DNA from: Dichetophora obliterata
Taxonomy: Eukaryota; Arthropoda; Insecta; Diptera; Sciomyzidae
DNA length: 64,000 nucleotides
Assembly: GCA_963920525.1 (NCBI GenBank)
Contig: OY986436.1
Span: forward strand, 90,314,496 to 90,378,495
Direction: 5' to 3'
Below are positions 37,201-52,200 of this stretch, one piece after another. The position numbers and the translations under genes are program-made. The notes under the pieces were generated by a model. It made no database searches. It saw only the letters and a program-made list of their open reading frames with translations, and was not told where the DNA came from. Positions within the stretch are counted from its first letter, which is position 1. Each line of letters opens with the position of its first letter.

Positions 37201-40200
37201 CCCAGTGGGCAAAAGCAGGGCTTCGATGCGCTTCTAGCAGGCCACCATACGGATTTTTTAGCCCTTCCGTACTCATATCCAAGCCCATTAACTTTTTTAT
37301 ATGAAACGAGAAAATTTTCTACGCCTTCTTCTCTCGCGACTCTAAAGAGGCCTGCTGGAAGCCCTTTTTGAGAATAGAAAGAAAAGCAATGTGTATAAAT
37401 AAAAACTTGACATAAAAAAACTGAATATTTCCAGATTTGAACCAGAGTCCTCTCATATGGCAGTAGTTAACAAACTTAAGCTTATTTCGCATCATTATAA
37501 ATGAAAGTAAGCTTTTGGGTAAGTAAGCAAAAAATATTTTTTGTATTGGTTTTTTATAATTTAAATTTTTTTATAAATTCAATCAACATTTTGTTTAATT
37601 TTTTTTTGTGAAATTTCTTCATACAAAAATTAAGAAAAGACCATATAAAGGTTTTCATACAATATTCCAGCAAAAAAAGTGCTTCCAAAAGAAGATAAAG
37701 TGGAAGGGAAAGTCTTGAATTCCATACCTTCCACTTTCTTAATCAGAAGGCATTATTTTAACATATGCATGTCATTGGGAGGAATCCTTTGTTTAGTCTT
37801 CTCTAGAAGTGATTCCAGAGTTTTTCAATGGAAGATTTTTTTGAGACTTTCAATGAAAGGATTGTAGTGGGTGTTTTCCAGGAGAACTTTAGGAAGAATG
37901 AAATGGTTTTTGTGGTCAGCCGCCTTCGACAGCCCAATAAGGAAGCACCTGTACTCCACCATGTCTGAATTTGGTATTCCTGCAAAACTAGTACGACTTT
38001 GCAGGATGACACTGAGCAACACCAGCAGCGCAGTTAAAATCGGGAAGGACCTCTCCCCATCATTTATTACCAAACGAGGTTTCAGACAAGGTGATTCCTT
38101 ATCGTGCGACTTTTTCAACCTAATGATGGAAAAGATCATCCGAGCTGCTGATCTAAGACGTAGTGGCACAATATTCTACAAGAGTGTTATGCTGCTTGCG
38201 TATGCTGATGACATCGATATCATTGGTCATAATACGCGCGAAGTCAGTGCAGCATTTTTCAGATTAGAAAGAGAGTCAAGTCGAATGAGTCTGTCAGTGA
38301 ATGCAGATAAGACGAAATACTTAGTGTCAACAAACAAACAGTCCCAGCGTCTTGGAACCCACGTTACCGTTGACAATACCTCCTTCGAGGTTGTGAAGAA
38401 CTTCGTTTATCTGGGATCCAGCATTAATTCAACCAACGACATCAGCATTGAGATCAAACGAAGAATAACTCTTGCCAACAGGTGTTACTTTGGGCTCAGT
38501 AGGCAATTAAGAAGCAGAGCCCTCTCTCGACGAACGAAAATCACGCTCTATAAATCGCTTATCATGTCCGTCCTACTTTAAGCATCACAAACCTGGACTC
38601 TGAGCAGTTTAGATGAGAAGACTTTAGGAGCATTCTAGAGAAAGATTCTTCGTAAGATCTACGGACCAATCTGCGTCAATGGCGAGTACCGAATACGGTG
38701 GAATGATTAACTGTATGAGCTGTACGCTGACATCGACATAGTCAAGCGCATTAAAATCGAGCGGCTTCGCTGGCTTGGTCATGTTCAGCGCATGAAAGAC
38801 GATGCTCCAGTGAAGAAAACATTGGATTCGGTACCCAGCGGCGGTCAACGCAGAAGAGGACGACCGCATCTTCGTTGGAAAGACCAAGTAGAGGACAACC
38901 TGACGAAGCTTGGAATTTCCAACTGGCGCCAGCAAGCGAAAGACAGAAATGGGTGTCGCAAATTCTTAGATGAGGCCAAGACCGACATATGGTTGTAGCG
39001 CCAACTAAGTAAGTAAGTATGTTGGAAATTTTCTGTTTTAAATTGATTTATTTAACTTAATTTTAGCAAATTTATTGTTAACAACTTTAGAAGTTCTTGC
39101 TAATACGTTCGTCCTTCTTGGTCAAACACGCAACGCAATCATCGATTCTCGGGCCTCGAGCCTCAGATGGCATAGGTCTTGGAACCAATGGTCATGTGGC
39201 CGATATCTGCATCAACATCGACGATGCTCAACTGCACAGAGGCATGGTCCTTGGCATGTACGATTCTGTTGGATGCAGAGCACTTTCTGGGGCAGTATAA
39301 ATCAACATACTCTCCGGCGTCGTTTTACATGTTTATAGATTTTTTGTAGAAATATAAAAAATTTATGACGCTCGGCACTGAAGTCGAAAAGAAAGCAATT
39401 AAAATATTGCCAGCTTGGCAATTACAAACAGTTTAAAATATTTCAAAACAGTTATGTAATGAAAACTTAAGAAATATCCTAAAATAAACATTCAGCACGC
39501 CAAAAATTAAAACTATATAAATTTTAACACATTTGACAATTTTCTATCAGCTTTTATTCATTGTCTTTTACGCTCTTCTTATATTTGACAGCTTTGGTAC
39601 CCACCTCTTTGTAACGACTCTGCCATGTCTAATATACCTTATTTCTGATCATTTATAATTTTTTATAATTGGTTTAAAAATTTTATCTTATAAAATAATA
39701 TGACAAGACTCGGAACCTTCAAAAGGTAGGCCTTACAGCACTATACAGCGATCATGAAAGGTATTTTGACGCCAATAAAAGCACTACTAGCATGGCTTTT
39801 TTTGCGTAAAACTAGCTAAAATGCCCACTGGGGAAGCAAATCAAGAACCAAAACAACAACAACAACTACAACCACAACGAACCCAACAACAATAATAACA
39901 GCATAATCAGCTACTGAAGCAGCTTTTGTATTTCTCATACGAATATATGCATTTTCTTCTTCTTCTAAACTAAAACTTTGAAAATGACTCCCATTTCAAA
40001 ATGAATAAAACTTTGAAAATGACAAACCACGCTGTAAGACGTGATTCTACGCCAAAAGAAGAATGTAAATTTCACTGAATAACAGTTTTGTGGTGGTTGA
40101 TGGAAAAAGTCTTTTATTCAAAAAGTGCACTCTTCAGATAGCTGAATTTGTATGTTTTTTAGAGTTCAAACTTCTTATTTTAAAATACAGAAAAATTAGA

Positions 40201-43200
40201 GAGGTATTTTTTTACATTTTAAAATGTTTAATTCGAAAAACTGCAAAAATTTCATGTTTTTGATCCAGTTTTAATAAATTTTCTTTTTAATGTTTGTGCA
40301 ATTATAATTGAAATATTTTTACTTTTTGTTAAGTTTTATCTATTGAAAAAAAAAAAACGATAAAGACACATCTCAATTAATCAAACAAGTTCATTGTAAT
40401 TTGAGTACATAAAATTTTATTTTTGAAAAACTTCACTTAGGTGCCACAGGAAAAGCTATGTTACTCCGAAAGTGCATCTAGAAGTAGCAGCATTTTTTTT
40501 CTTAAAATTTATAGTATTCTCCATAAAATATTTTAAATTTTTATATCTAATGTTTTTATTTTTTTTAATTTTGCAAATTTTTTAAAAATACAACAATATA
40601 ATTGCTGTTTTTTCCCAAATAATAAAATTCAAGTCTGATTAAAAAAAACTGATATAAACAATGTGAAAATTGGTGAAAAAATGACAGTGCTGCAGTGTTT
40701 TAAAAATAGTTCTCTTGACATTGTAAAAAGATTATAGATGTAAAACCCCAATTTTCACACCACTCTGCGGCAACACTACAAATGTTTTCAAATTTTTTTT
40801 TTATATATTTGAATAGTTTAAAGTATTAGCTCATAAATGGCATTCACAGTTTATTCAGTTATGGCATTTTAATTTTTTTTTCTCGATTTTCTCAATGGCC
40901 ATCTCGTTCCACTGTGAGGAGGTCTGACCGCACTCCTTTTTAATTTTTTGATGGCTTACACTGGCTTACAAGTTTAAATTTTGAACAAATACCAGGAACA
41001 CTGTGGTCGTGCTAGCTACAGATGGCAACCTTGGTAGAGTTGATGGCGGTGATCTATAAATAGCCTAATGCTTTAAAAATGTCATATGATTAAGTAGCCA
41101 ATTTGAACGTTAAATTTGTTCTATATAATTCAAATGAATGAATTCCACGACTTTAAACGGTGAGTTGATCACAGCTTGATCACTCAAAGACTACTGAAGA
41201 GGAAATGTAGCAGACTGCATAGCCAGCTAAGTGATTGACTCTATACAGAGTTGTTGTTGCCTTCTTAACTTACTTAACTTACTTTACGTACTTAACTTAC
41301 TTGACCTATAAGGCTCGCAATTTAATTCATGGAATAATTTAATATATCGTAAAATTAATTAATTTCTTAAAATTTTTACAGTTTCAAAAAAAAAAATACA
41401 TTTTAAACTAACTTCTTTTTTAGGAAATACTGTAGTAGAAATCAGGAACAATTTATTTTTTTTAACATATAGTTTATTTAATTACAAACGTTCTAGGCTT
41501 AAAATGAGCGAAATAGGATAAAAATTATTTTGTGAATCAAGTCATTTTTCAATTTTAATGCTTACGCTATAAATTACATTTTGCTTGTACTTTTACGTTT
41601 TTATGAGAATAACTTGACCATTTTCTGCTCGATCGAAACAAACAAATATATAAATGGAAAGATAATTAATTTGCCTTTCTAAGAGTATGATTTTTCTTTG
41701 AATCGAAAAGATAGTTTTAGCTACAAATTAAGTCATGTTATGAAAACCACAAAAGTACCTATCTAAAAATCTCACAAATGAAAAAAAAAATTATAGCGAT
41801 ATTTGAGTTCAGTAAGTTCAAATTAACATACCCATATAGATGCCGTTGTTGGTATTTTTCAGATGTAAAGCAGTGTTTTGATGTATAGAATGTGCCCAAA
41901 GCGGTTTGGCCGACAACGATTGCATAAAAAAAATATCGCATACGAAAGCAACCCATATTTTCAAAAACCCACTCGAAAAAATCTTTAACCAAATCTTAAA
42001 ACGCGTTTTCTGAAAAATCATGTTTTCCAAACATATTGACTTGAAGTTTTTTAAATTTTAAAGTAGATTAAATGTTTTGGTATAGTGACCGGTTTTTTAG
42101 ACCACTTTAAAGAGCGAAAAATGTGAATAAAACACTACTAAAAATTCACATTCCCGTCATTTTTTAGTTTTTTAACTATTTACTGATATTATAGGTTCAA
42201 GCTTTAATAAATTTGATATAATTTATAAAATTTTTTGGTTTTTTTATATCAGATGACATAAACGTTTGATGGTACAGACCGTTTGGGTACCTTTTTCTTC
42301 AACGTGACGTTTGACGGCGTATCCATTACACTTTTATGCATCAAAAAAATATTTTCCTTCACTTTAAGGATGAAGTCTAGTTCGTTGGCTAAGAAAATAG
42401 GCTATTTTTCGGAATTTCTCGTGAGCTTGCTATGAAAGATATGTTTATAAAAGTGGTGAGGGATGATATATGAAGACTTATATTAAAAAAGTTTTTATTA
42501 ATTTTTTTTTAGTTTTTTTACACAAAATGCGCACTTAAACGGAACGCTATAATTTGGAGGCAGGTCTGGCTCCAACACGATATCTCGGCAACGTTATATA
42601 TCTTTAAAGTCGGCGCTTATATAATCAGACTTTTATAAAATAAACGCTCCGGCTTTAAAGGTTTTATATTCATGGAGAAATAAATATATTTATGATAATT
42701 AAAGTTTTTTCTAAATGACCTCTATATTAATTATGTTGACTTTATATGATTTAAATACAAATTCTAAATGTTTGATAGTTTAAATCATACTTGATTTTAA
42801 ATACAAATTCTAGTTGTTTGATAGTTTAAAATCGTTTATTGAGCTTAAGGTCGAAGTTAGAACAATTAATTGTTCTAACGAATTTTTCCAAAGAAACAAC
42901 AACAACAAGAAAGTTTTTTCAATATGAAAAGGAAAAAATCACTAGCTGATCTGATTGCAATTTCTGCTCTGCTAAAAGCGTCATCAGAAATCTTTGTGAT
43001 ACCCGTGCAAGCGCGCGCTAACGCACTGCACCATCGGGGCGATGAGATTTGAAGCGTCAATTTCTCAGTTTTTTCCTCAATTTCATCATGTCACATTTGT
43101 TGTTTAGCTGATAATTTATGATAATAATACAAAATAGCAAAAAAAAAGTATAGTAGTAAGATTTCCAATTTAATAATATATATAAATAAATTAACAAGTT

Positions 43201-46200
43201 TGACCAAGAATTAATTTGAAAAGTAATTTGAAATTATTTTTTACTTTGTAGTGGTTTTGAAGTTGGGTTATTTTTGTTAAAAAGTTTTTATTTCTTCCTT
43301 TTTAGAGATTATGATAACAATTTTCCCATTCTTGTTACGAATTTTCGTACTCTAGTGTCAAAATTAACTGAAAAACAGTATTTTTCTTATATTGCCACGC
43401 CCTTTTGTCCAGTAACGCCCAATTTCTTGACTGTAAATTTTCATAATTATGCCTACCCCTGTACCTAATTTCAGTACCCTAGAGTCAATATTATTCGAGT
43501 TACAGCGTTTTTATTATATTGCCACGCCCTTTATCGAATTACGTTCACTTTTTGACCGTAATTTATAATAATTGTTCCAACCCTTGTACCAATTTCCAGT
43601 ACCCTAGTGTCAATATTAACTGAGATACAGTATTTTTCTTATATTGCCACGCCCTTTTGTCCAACAGCGCCCATTTTATTCACAGTAAATTTCTATAATT
43701 ATGCCTACCCCTGTACCTAATTTCAGTATCCTAGTGTCAATATTATTCGAGTTACAGCGTTTTTCTAATATTGCCACGTCTTTTATAGAATAACGCCCAC
43801 TTTTTTGAACATCACTTTTAATAATTGTGCTAACCCTTGTACTAAATTTCAGTACTCTAGTGTTAATGTTAGTCGGTATACAAAGTGTTTCTTATATTGC
43901 TACGCCCCTGTGCCAAATACCGCTATCTGTCTATCTAATCTAATATCTCTATCTGTTGACAAAAAATTGTGGCAATCGGGCAAGTAATTTAGGAGTTATC
44001 GATGTACATACATTCAAAAAAATAAAAAACAATCAACTTGAGAACCTCCTCCTTTTTGAAGTCGGTTAAAAACAGTATCACTCAATGTTTCGCACAGGAG
44101 CAAAGAGAGGGGAAAAAACGATGCGTCAGCAGAGGAACTTATTGATGGTTGTTTGCTACATTTGCTGAGCGCCTGTTAGTCAAGATCCAAGAGCGTCATT
44201 TAAAAACCTACTCGCTGTCTGTATTGATGACGAGAGTTACTCGCAAAATGACGATGACGATGACGCAAACCAAAGATTTACCCTCTACCAAAATCTTTCA
44301 ACGCGCTTAAAGAAGTTTATCACTTCAAAAAAATAACGAAAGTGCTTGAGTTTGTGTGTGCGTGTGTGTGGGCCAACGATCTCCCGGTGCATCAGCAAGT
44401 GCAGCATAGTTAAATTGGCTTTCTTTGCTGGTGAACGTCCTCCAAGTGCCACCTCCAGCAGCACAAGCAAATGAAGCGAGAATTCTCCGCTTTCAATTTA
44501 TTAATTTCACGCCGGAGTATAATGGCAGAAAGTAGTGCTTCTGAAATATTGGAGAGTTGACCAGTCAATTGAATTGTGCTGCAGTTGCTGGTGCTGCTGG
44601 TGGTGACTCCCGGAGAACGTTGGCAAGCAAAAGAATCAGGAAATTTGCGCTGCACTTGCTTGTGCTGCTGGTGATGGCACTTGAAGGATGTAGGTTAGCA
44701 ACAAATTTTGCACTCCACTTGCTGGTGTTGGCACTTGGATGACGTTCGCCAGCAAAGAAAACCCATTTATCTTTGCTGCACTTGCTGATGCACCGGGAGA
44801 TCGTTGGCCCACACACACGATACAATATTACAAGTTTACGAAATAAGTTGCAAGTACAAGCACTCCAATTATGTATGTTGCAAATTGAATAAAATGCAAA
44901 TTAAATAAAATATCTGCGCTAAAACCAAAGAGTAGTAAAAAGTTGTCATTTCTGCACAGTTGCGTTTGCGCAGCTATTTTTAATAAGTAAAGATTGGGCA
45001 AAAGTGGATGTGTTTTTGTTTCTTTTCGCCTTGCTTTGACTTTTTGTTTCCTATAAGAATTTTGCACTCGTCTGAATGTTTACATTTTTTAGCTAGATTG
45101 GTTTTGGTAAATTGAATGAATTTACCAATTTCAATATTTTTAAATGATGAGAACATTTTTATGCCCTTTACCTATGCATTTATTTTAATTTTTGCAGGTA
45201 TATGTATTTAAGAAATTTTTAATTTTTTACCAATTTCCAGGTACTATGAATTTAGGAAATTTTTTAATTTGCAGCTAAATTTTTTAACTAGATAAGATTT
45301 GGTAAATTAAATGAATTTACCAATTTCAATCTTGAAAGAGAAATGCCCTTTACCTAAAAATTTCTTTTAATTGTTGCAGGTACTATGCATTTAAGAAATT
45401 TTTTAATTTGAAGCTAAATTTTGTAGCTATTATTAATCAATTTACCAATTTCCAGCTTTTTAAATTATGATAAATTGATTAAAATGATTTCAATGTAAAT
45501 TTTTTAGCTACATTGGATTTGGTAAATTTACCAATTTCCAGCTTTTTAAATGATGATAACATTTCTCTGTCCTTTACCTATAAATCTTTTTTAATTAATG
45601 CAGGTATTTAGAAATTTTTTCGTTTTAAATAAACTCAGAATGTTTACGAATGCATTTTAAATATTAAATACCATGTAAAATTTTGAAAGCTTAACGTTTA
45701 AGTATTTTGTTGTATTTTTAAATCCAAATTAAAAAATAAAAGTGTTTGTTTAATAATGAAAAAATGGTATTATTATTCAAAAATAATTTATTTCATTTTA
45801 ATAACCTTCTTTCAACAGTAATTGTTATGGTGACATAAAGTTGCTTGCCTTTTCCTGCATTTTGATTTTTTATTAAAATTTTGCCTAAAATCTATTGGAG
45901 GTTTTTAAAAAAATTTTAATTTTAGCAGAGATTGACAAAATTTTCAAAAAGGAATTGTGGCTAATCAGCATAGCTATTTTCTGTGTTGCATGTACTTACC
46001 TCATTTTATTCTTCTAATTCAATCAAAAATTAAAAAAGTTTTTAACTGGCTCTTATTATTTAATATAATACGGTGCTTATTATATAATATAATATCTTAG
46101 AAACTAGAATGAAATCTTAAATTAAATCTAGAAATTAAATCAAAATCTTATTACATAATGTAATAATTTAAAATTAAATCAAAATTAGTTTTTTTCTTAA

Positions 46201-49200
46201 ATGACCTTGTTATTTATTATGTTGATTTTATATGATTTAAATACAAATTCTAAATTTTTGATAGTTTAAATCATACTTGATTTTAAATACAAATTCTGGT
46301 TGTTTGATAGTTTAAAATCGTTTATTGAGCTTAAGGTCAAAGTTAGAACAATTAATTGTTCTAACGAATCTGTCCAAAGAAACAACAACAAAGTTTTTCA
46401 ATATGAAAAGGAAAAAATCACTAGCTGATTTTTTTGCAATTTCGGCCGTGCTAAAGGCTTCATCAGAAATCTTTGTGATACCTCGTGCAAGCGCGCACTA
46501 GCGCACTGCACCACAGAGGCGATGAGATTTGAAGTGTCAGAGATTTGAAGCTGAAAACAAATCAGCAAAAATCTAAAAACAACTTCAGTAAACATGCTTT
46601 GTTGTTGGAAGACTTCCAGCAGACTGTTGGACTCCATATAAGAACATAAGCATGAAGACTAAAGTAAAGCAAAAATACAACAATAAATGTGAGCACGTGA
46701 AATGGGAGAAAAACTGAGAAATTGACACTTCAAATATCATCGCCTCTGTGGTACAGTGCGCTATTGCGCGCTTGCACGAGGTATCACAAAGATTTCTTGA
46801 AGCCTTTAGCACGGCCGAAATTGCAATAAAATGGGCTAGTGATTTTTTCCTTTTCATATTGAAAAACTTTGTTGTTGTTGTTGTTGTTTCTTTGGAAAGA
46901 TTCGTTAGAACAATAAATTGTTCTAACTTTGACCTTAAGCTCAATAAACGGTTTTAAACTATCAAACAACTAGAATTTGTATTTAAAATCAAGTATGATT
47001 TAAACTATCAAACATTTAGAATTTGTATTTAAATCATATAAAATCAACATATTAAATCAAAATCTTATAACATAATGTAATAATTTAAAACTAAATGAAA
47101 ATCTTATTACATAATGTAATAATGTAAAACTAAATGAAAATCTTATTACATAATGTAATAACTTAAAACTAAATTGAAAACTTATTAAATAATGTAATAA
47201 GTTATCAACTAAGGCAAACAATTTGAATGAATTTAACTTACCTAAGTAATAGAACAAAGAAAATATTTACAATTTAAAACTACAAAAGTAAAATTATTAA
47301 ATGTACATGCAATATTTACAGTATTTACAAAATTTACACATTTACAGGTATGTAAATTATATAAAGTAATTTAATAAACGGTTATTGTAACCTCAAAAAT
47401 TTATGTACAACAACACAGAAAATATCTATGCTCATTAGCCACAGTTGCTTTTTGAAAATTTTCAGTCAATCTCTTTGCTAAAATTAAAAATTTTTAAATA
47501 CCTTCAATAAATAGATTTTAGACAAAATTTTAATAAAAAATCAAAATACAGGAAAAGGCAAGCAACTTTATGTCACCATAACAATTACTGTTGAAAGAAG
47601 GTTATTAAAATGAAATAAATTATTTTTGAATAATAATACCATTTTTTCATTATTAAACAAACACTTTTATTTTTTATTTTGGATTTAAAAATTCAACAAA
47701 ATACTTAAACGTTGAGCTTTCAAAATTTTACATGGTAGATATTTAATATTTAAAATGCATTCGTAAACATTCTGAGTTTATTTAAAATGAAACAATTTTT
47801 AAATACCTGCAACAATTAAAAAAGATTTATAGGTAAAGGACATAGAAATGTTATCATCATTTAAAAACTGGAAATTGGTAAATTGATTTAATTTCATCAT
47901 TTAAAAATATTGAAATTGGTAAATGCAGTCAATTTACCAAATCCAATCTAGCTAAAAAATGTAATTCAGATGAGTGCAAAATTCTTATAGGAAACAAAAA
48001 GTCATAGCAAGGCGAAAAGAAACAAAAATATCACAATATCAAAATGTTTCCTACTCACTTCTTTACACGCTTTTTATTTCCTATGTTCTTCGCACTCATA
48101 CTTCGCTAAGCGTCGCCAAGCATCGCGACCTCAAAGCTACGTCAACTAAGCAGAGCAGAGCAAAGTCAGGCGGCAAATTTAAATTTTATCGCCTTCCTTC
48201 ACATCCACTTTTGCCCAATCTTTACTTATTGAAAATAGCTGCACAAACGCAACTGTGCAGAAATGACAACTCTACTACTCTTTGATTTATATACTAACAA
48301 ACAGATTATATGCCAGAGTTGAACGTAGTGCACTAAATTTGCAGTTTCAGCTTACATGTACTGATAGTGTAAAATTATTCTCTATCTTCTATTATTTTTG
48401 ACTGCTGAATTGAAAAATAAAAGCCTCACTATACATGAGTGATAGTGATAGTGAAAAGTTTCTCACTCAAATTCAAGTAAGAATAGTGGAAAAAAAATGT
48501 TTACAGCTTAGTGGAAAATTTTTTTTTTGCACTAAATAATTAGTGCAAAAAAAATACTTGCACTAATAGTGTTACAGCACAGAAAGTTATCACTCAATTG
48601 AAAGAAAATGGGAACAATTTATTTGTAGTATTGAGTATTTAAATATTACACAGAAATTTGTATGTTTCTATGCTATTCTTAGTAAAATATAAAAATATTA
48701 AATAAAACAAGAAAAATAAGCTATGCTAACAATTATTTGCTGTAAGCAATATTTAACTTTCATGAAACTATTATTTTAAATAACACCAATTTTATATAAA
48801 CTGTCTATCTGATCCTAGCTTGGTGATGCTCATTCAGAGCTTTTGTTGTTGTTTTCTTCGTAAACATACATATATGACCAGAAGCTCGAAAAATAGTTTT
48901 TCTTAATTATAGATTTTTTTTTAATTCGAGTGTAACTGAAATAGTTTTAAAACCAGTCATATTTGAAAGTTGAGTGGAAAAACTTTCAATTGCAGCTTTC
49001 ATTTAGTGGCTGTTCAAATTTCTTTGCTGTTCAAATTTCATTCGATATATTTTAGTGCTAGTGAAAGGCTGAGTGCACTCAGCATTTAGTGCACTACGCC
49101 CAACTCTGTTATATGCGTTAATTTCAGGAGTTGCCAAGTGATTTCTTTGTGAGCTTGCGGACTTCCGATTAAGAACAAGAGTGACGATCATTGTTGATTT

Positions 49201-52200
49201 TTTTTATGCGTATTTGTGCAAACATTTTTTTAAGTTATGTTTTCCAAGTTTCCTATCTTGTTATCTTTGCTGTCTGTATTGATGACGAGAGTTACTCGGA
49301 AAAGACGATGACGCAAACCAAAGATTTACCCTCTACCAAAATCGTTCAACGCGCCTAAGGAAATTTTCACTTCAAAAATATAAAAAAATTATCCTTGTAG
49401 GATCTTGCATAAGGATAAGGTACAATAACTATACCACCACGCATAATTTTTAAGTTTTGTTTATGAAATTCATTGAAATAGGATTTCATTTTGCTAAGAC
49501 AAAGTGGCAAATCCACTGACTTCTTCTTTGGTGTTTCGCCGTCCTGCAATGGGCAGGCACATCTTTTTATTGTGGTTCTGGCTGGTTGGAGGGATGATTA
49601 GGCTCGTGTGTTTGGATAAAAAACGGTTTATTTTTCTTTATGCGGACTTAGATTGCTTTTTATTTTTGTTTGCAGAAGTCGGTGACACATATTATTAACA
49701 TAGGGTTGAAATTATATCAAGTTTGAAGTCCTTAAGTGGCGATTGGTGCACAATATTTTTGGAAATAAGAAAAATATTCACGACTGCCACATCAAGAAAG
49801 TGGATAAATATACGATGTCACCATTTGCGGGTTTTTTTTTTATATAGTTCGTAGTATTTCTTTAGCTGATCTAATTCGTCAACGTTATTCATGTGCATGT
49901 TGAAGTCTTGTTTAACGACCGGTTTTTGTATTTCCTTTAATGTACCATCGCTTTTGCGTCGTTTTACCTTGACCAATTTATTCGAATCGTGGAAGTTGGA
50001 AAATACTGTAACTGCTTTTTTATCAATCCACTTCATAAAAAGTAAGCCTGAATCGCTGATTTGCCACTCATGTTCTCCTCTTTTCAAACGCGTTCTCAGG
50101 GTGGATTTGAGGATTAAGCCCCCTTCCCCCGAAATGAACGAATTTTAACGAGCTTCGAGAGAAACACTCAGCACAACATGGAAGCCGTTGTGTGTTTATG
50201 ATCACTACAAAAATCTTGATCAAAGTAGATCAAAAATAAAAAGACTCAATTTAAAATATTTATTGCGAAAAGATTATAATATATAGACTTAATATTTTTT
50301 TACACTGTGCACAGTACACTGAGGGAATATGTGTTCAAATTTAATGAAACTGTGTTCATATAACATGAATTTGTTTTTGAAATAGAGCTTGAAACAATTC
50401 CATTTAAATTAAACTCAAATGCTTGTACAGTTCAATAAAAAACAAAATTGTTTTTCAAAACAATGTTTTTAAATACACTTTTACACTAAGGGAAATACGT
50501 GTTAAAATTAAATGAAACTGTGTTCATATTAAAAGGATTTTGTGGTCGGCCTTTGTAGTCTAGTGGAGAGTGCACTAGACTATCAACCCAGAGGCCCTTG
50601 GTTCGAGTCCGGATTCGGGCATGGTTCTTTTTTTCACTTTCTTTGTTCTTTCCTACATTAGGAATTATGTAAAACTAAAAGTCCACAACTACATTGTAAA
50701 AAATGTGGAATTAAAGGACAGGAACAACTAATGGCTGGAAATGCTTGCCGAGGTTAAGGCATAGCACTAGCCTAAGTTAAAAGCAATTAAAATTGACTTT
50801 CACGGTTGTTTCGCCTGATCAATAATTCACATATGGTTCCAATCAATTCCTCTAAATAAATCTATCTCTTTCCTTTCAGGTCAAAGACCAAACCTTGTTT
50901 ATATAAGGTGCATGCTTTGGTTTCTTGATCTTTTTTTTAAAAAAAATTTGTTTTTGAAACAGGGCTTGAAACAATTTCATTAAAGGGGCATTTCACGTGA
51001 ATCCAATCGGGTTCTGGATTTTGTTCATATTTGGACTAATTATACTTCTATATGGCCTGAATAAATGTACATCATTATTTTTTTATCAAGCCAAATGTCG
51101 GTTTATAAGCCTATAAAGAATTGAAGAAATTTAAGGAACGGATTTTTTAAAAGCTATTACTGCTATTATCCAAAAACATAAAAAATAAGGCAAGTAGTGT
51201 GTTTTTGAGGAAATTATTTGTTCTTTTTGACAGTTATAAAACATTTTAAATTTAATTTTTTTCAGTGTATGAAACCGGAAGTATTATTTCAAATCGGGTT
51301 TCACTTAACTTCGGTATTTTTGATTTTTTTTTTTATTTTAATCTCAAAATGTAGCTAGTAGTCCATAAATAATACGTGGAAAGTTTAAGAATGGGATCTG
51401 CATTCGTTTAGGAGATACATCAAATATAGTGCAAATGTGCCGCACTTAGCGAACAGTATAAAAATAAACAAAATATTAAATAGTAGTCGAAAAGGAACGA
51501 ATTTATTTTAAAATTTTTACAACTTTGCAATGCTCACTATAACTTGTTCTTTTAACACTAATGCCATCGGTTATTAGTATACAAGAATGATTCTTTTAAG
51601 TGCCTGGAATAGTCACTGCACAATCAAATCGTTGCTGCAAAAAAACTCTTTGTGTTTGAAGGTCTTCCTTAGTGCAGTAATAAAAAATCGTTTCGTTTAA
51701 AGCTGATTTTGCCCATTCATACAACCGATCAGGGGTGGTGATTGCTGGTAACTGTAGGCTTGCATGTGTTGCTAATCTTTTAAGATTCCCACCAATACCA
51801 TCGCATGGCCCTTTCTCATGTGACGTGGCATGAAAATGAATTTCAGCTTCGGTATCAAAATCTTCTTTATAGTAATAATGGTTTATAAAGTAAAATTTAT
51901 TCTTGAAATGTTGTGAGGCTCCGTTTGTACCATAAATTATTTTTTTAACTGTTATTCTCTTATCTAAGAGATGCTGGTGTAATAATTTCTGAAAACCATA
52001 AAATGAAGCTGTATCGTGATTAAGATCATTTGATATCATTACTATACTCCCGTGTCTTATTAGATTTTCATCCCTGTAGTAAAAAACTGACGTTAAAAGT
52101 GTAGCTTGTTCACTGTTCCAATGGTAAGACTGTGCTGAATTTTGTATTACAAAACTGTAATTTTCCGCAAAATCGCACTGAACAAGGAGTTCACCTTCAG

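Noticed and set aside
37871..37910. Start codon of the reverse transcriptase at 37871
   Set aside because: This stretch matches the foldback arm seen at 12020-12045, so the ATG belongs to the host repeat and the enzyme is 5'-truncated.
37825..38169. Minus-strand ORFs opposite the reverse transcriptase
   Set aside because: They are antisense to a clear YADD-containing frame and match nothing.
39075..39338. Two plus-strand ORFs of 67 and 87 codons
   Set aside because: They are antisense shadows of the RpS21 retrocopy on the minus strand.
44410..44825. Overlapping ORFs on both strands as genes
   Set aside because: The ORFs come from CTGCTGGTG-type inverted repeats open in several frames; none has recognisable domains.
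50546..50622. Functional tRNA gene
   Set aside because: The B box is good, but anticodon and acceptor stems pair poorly and a SINE body follows.
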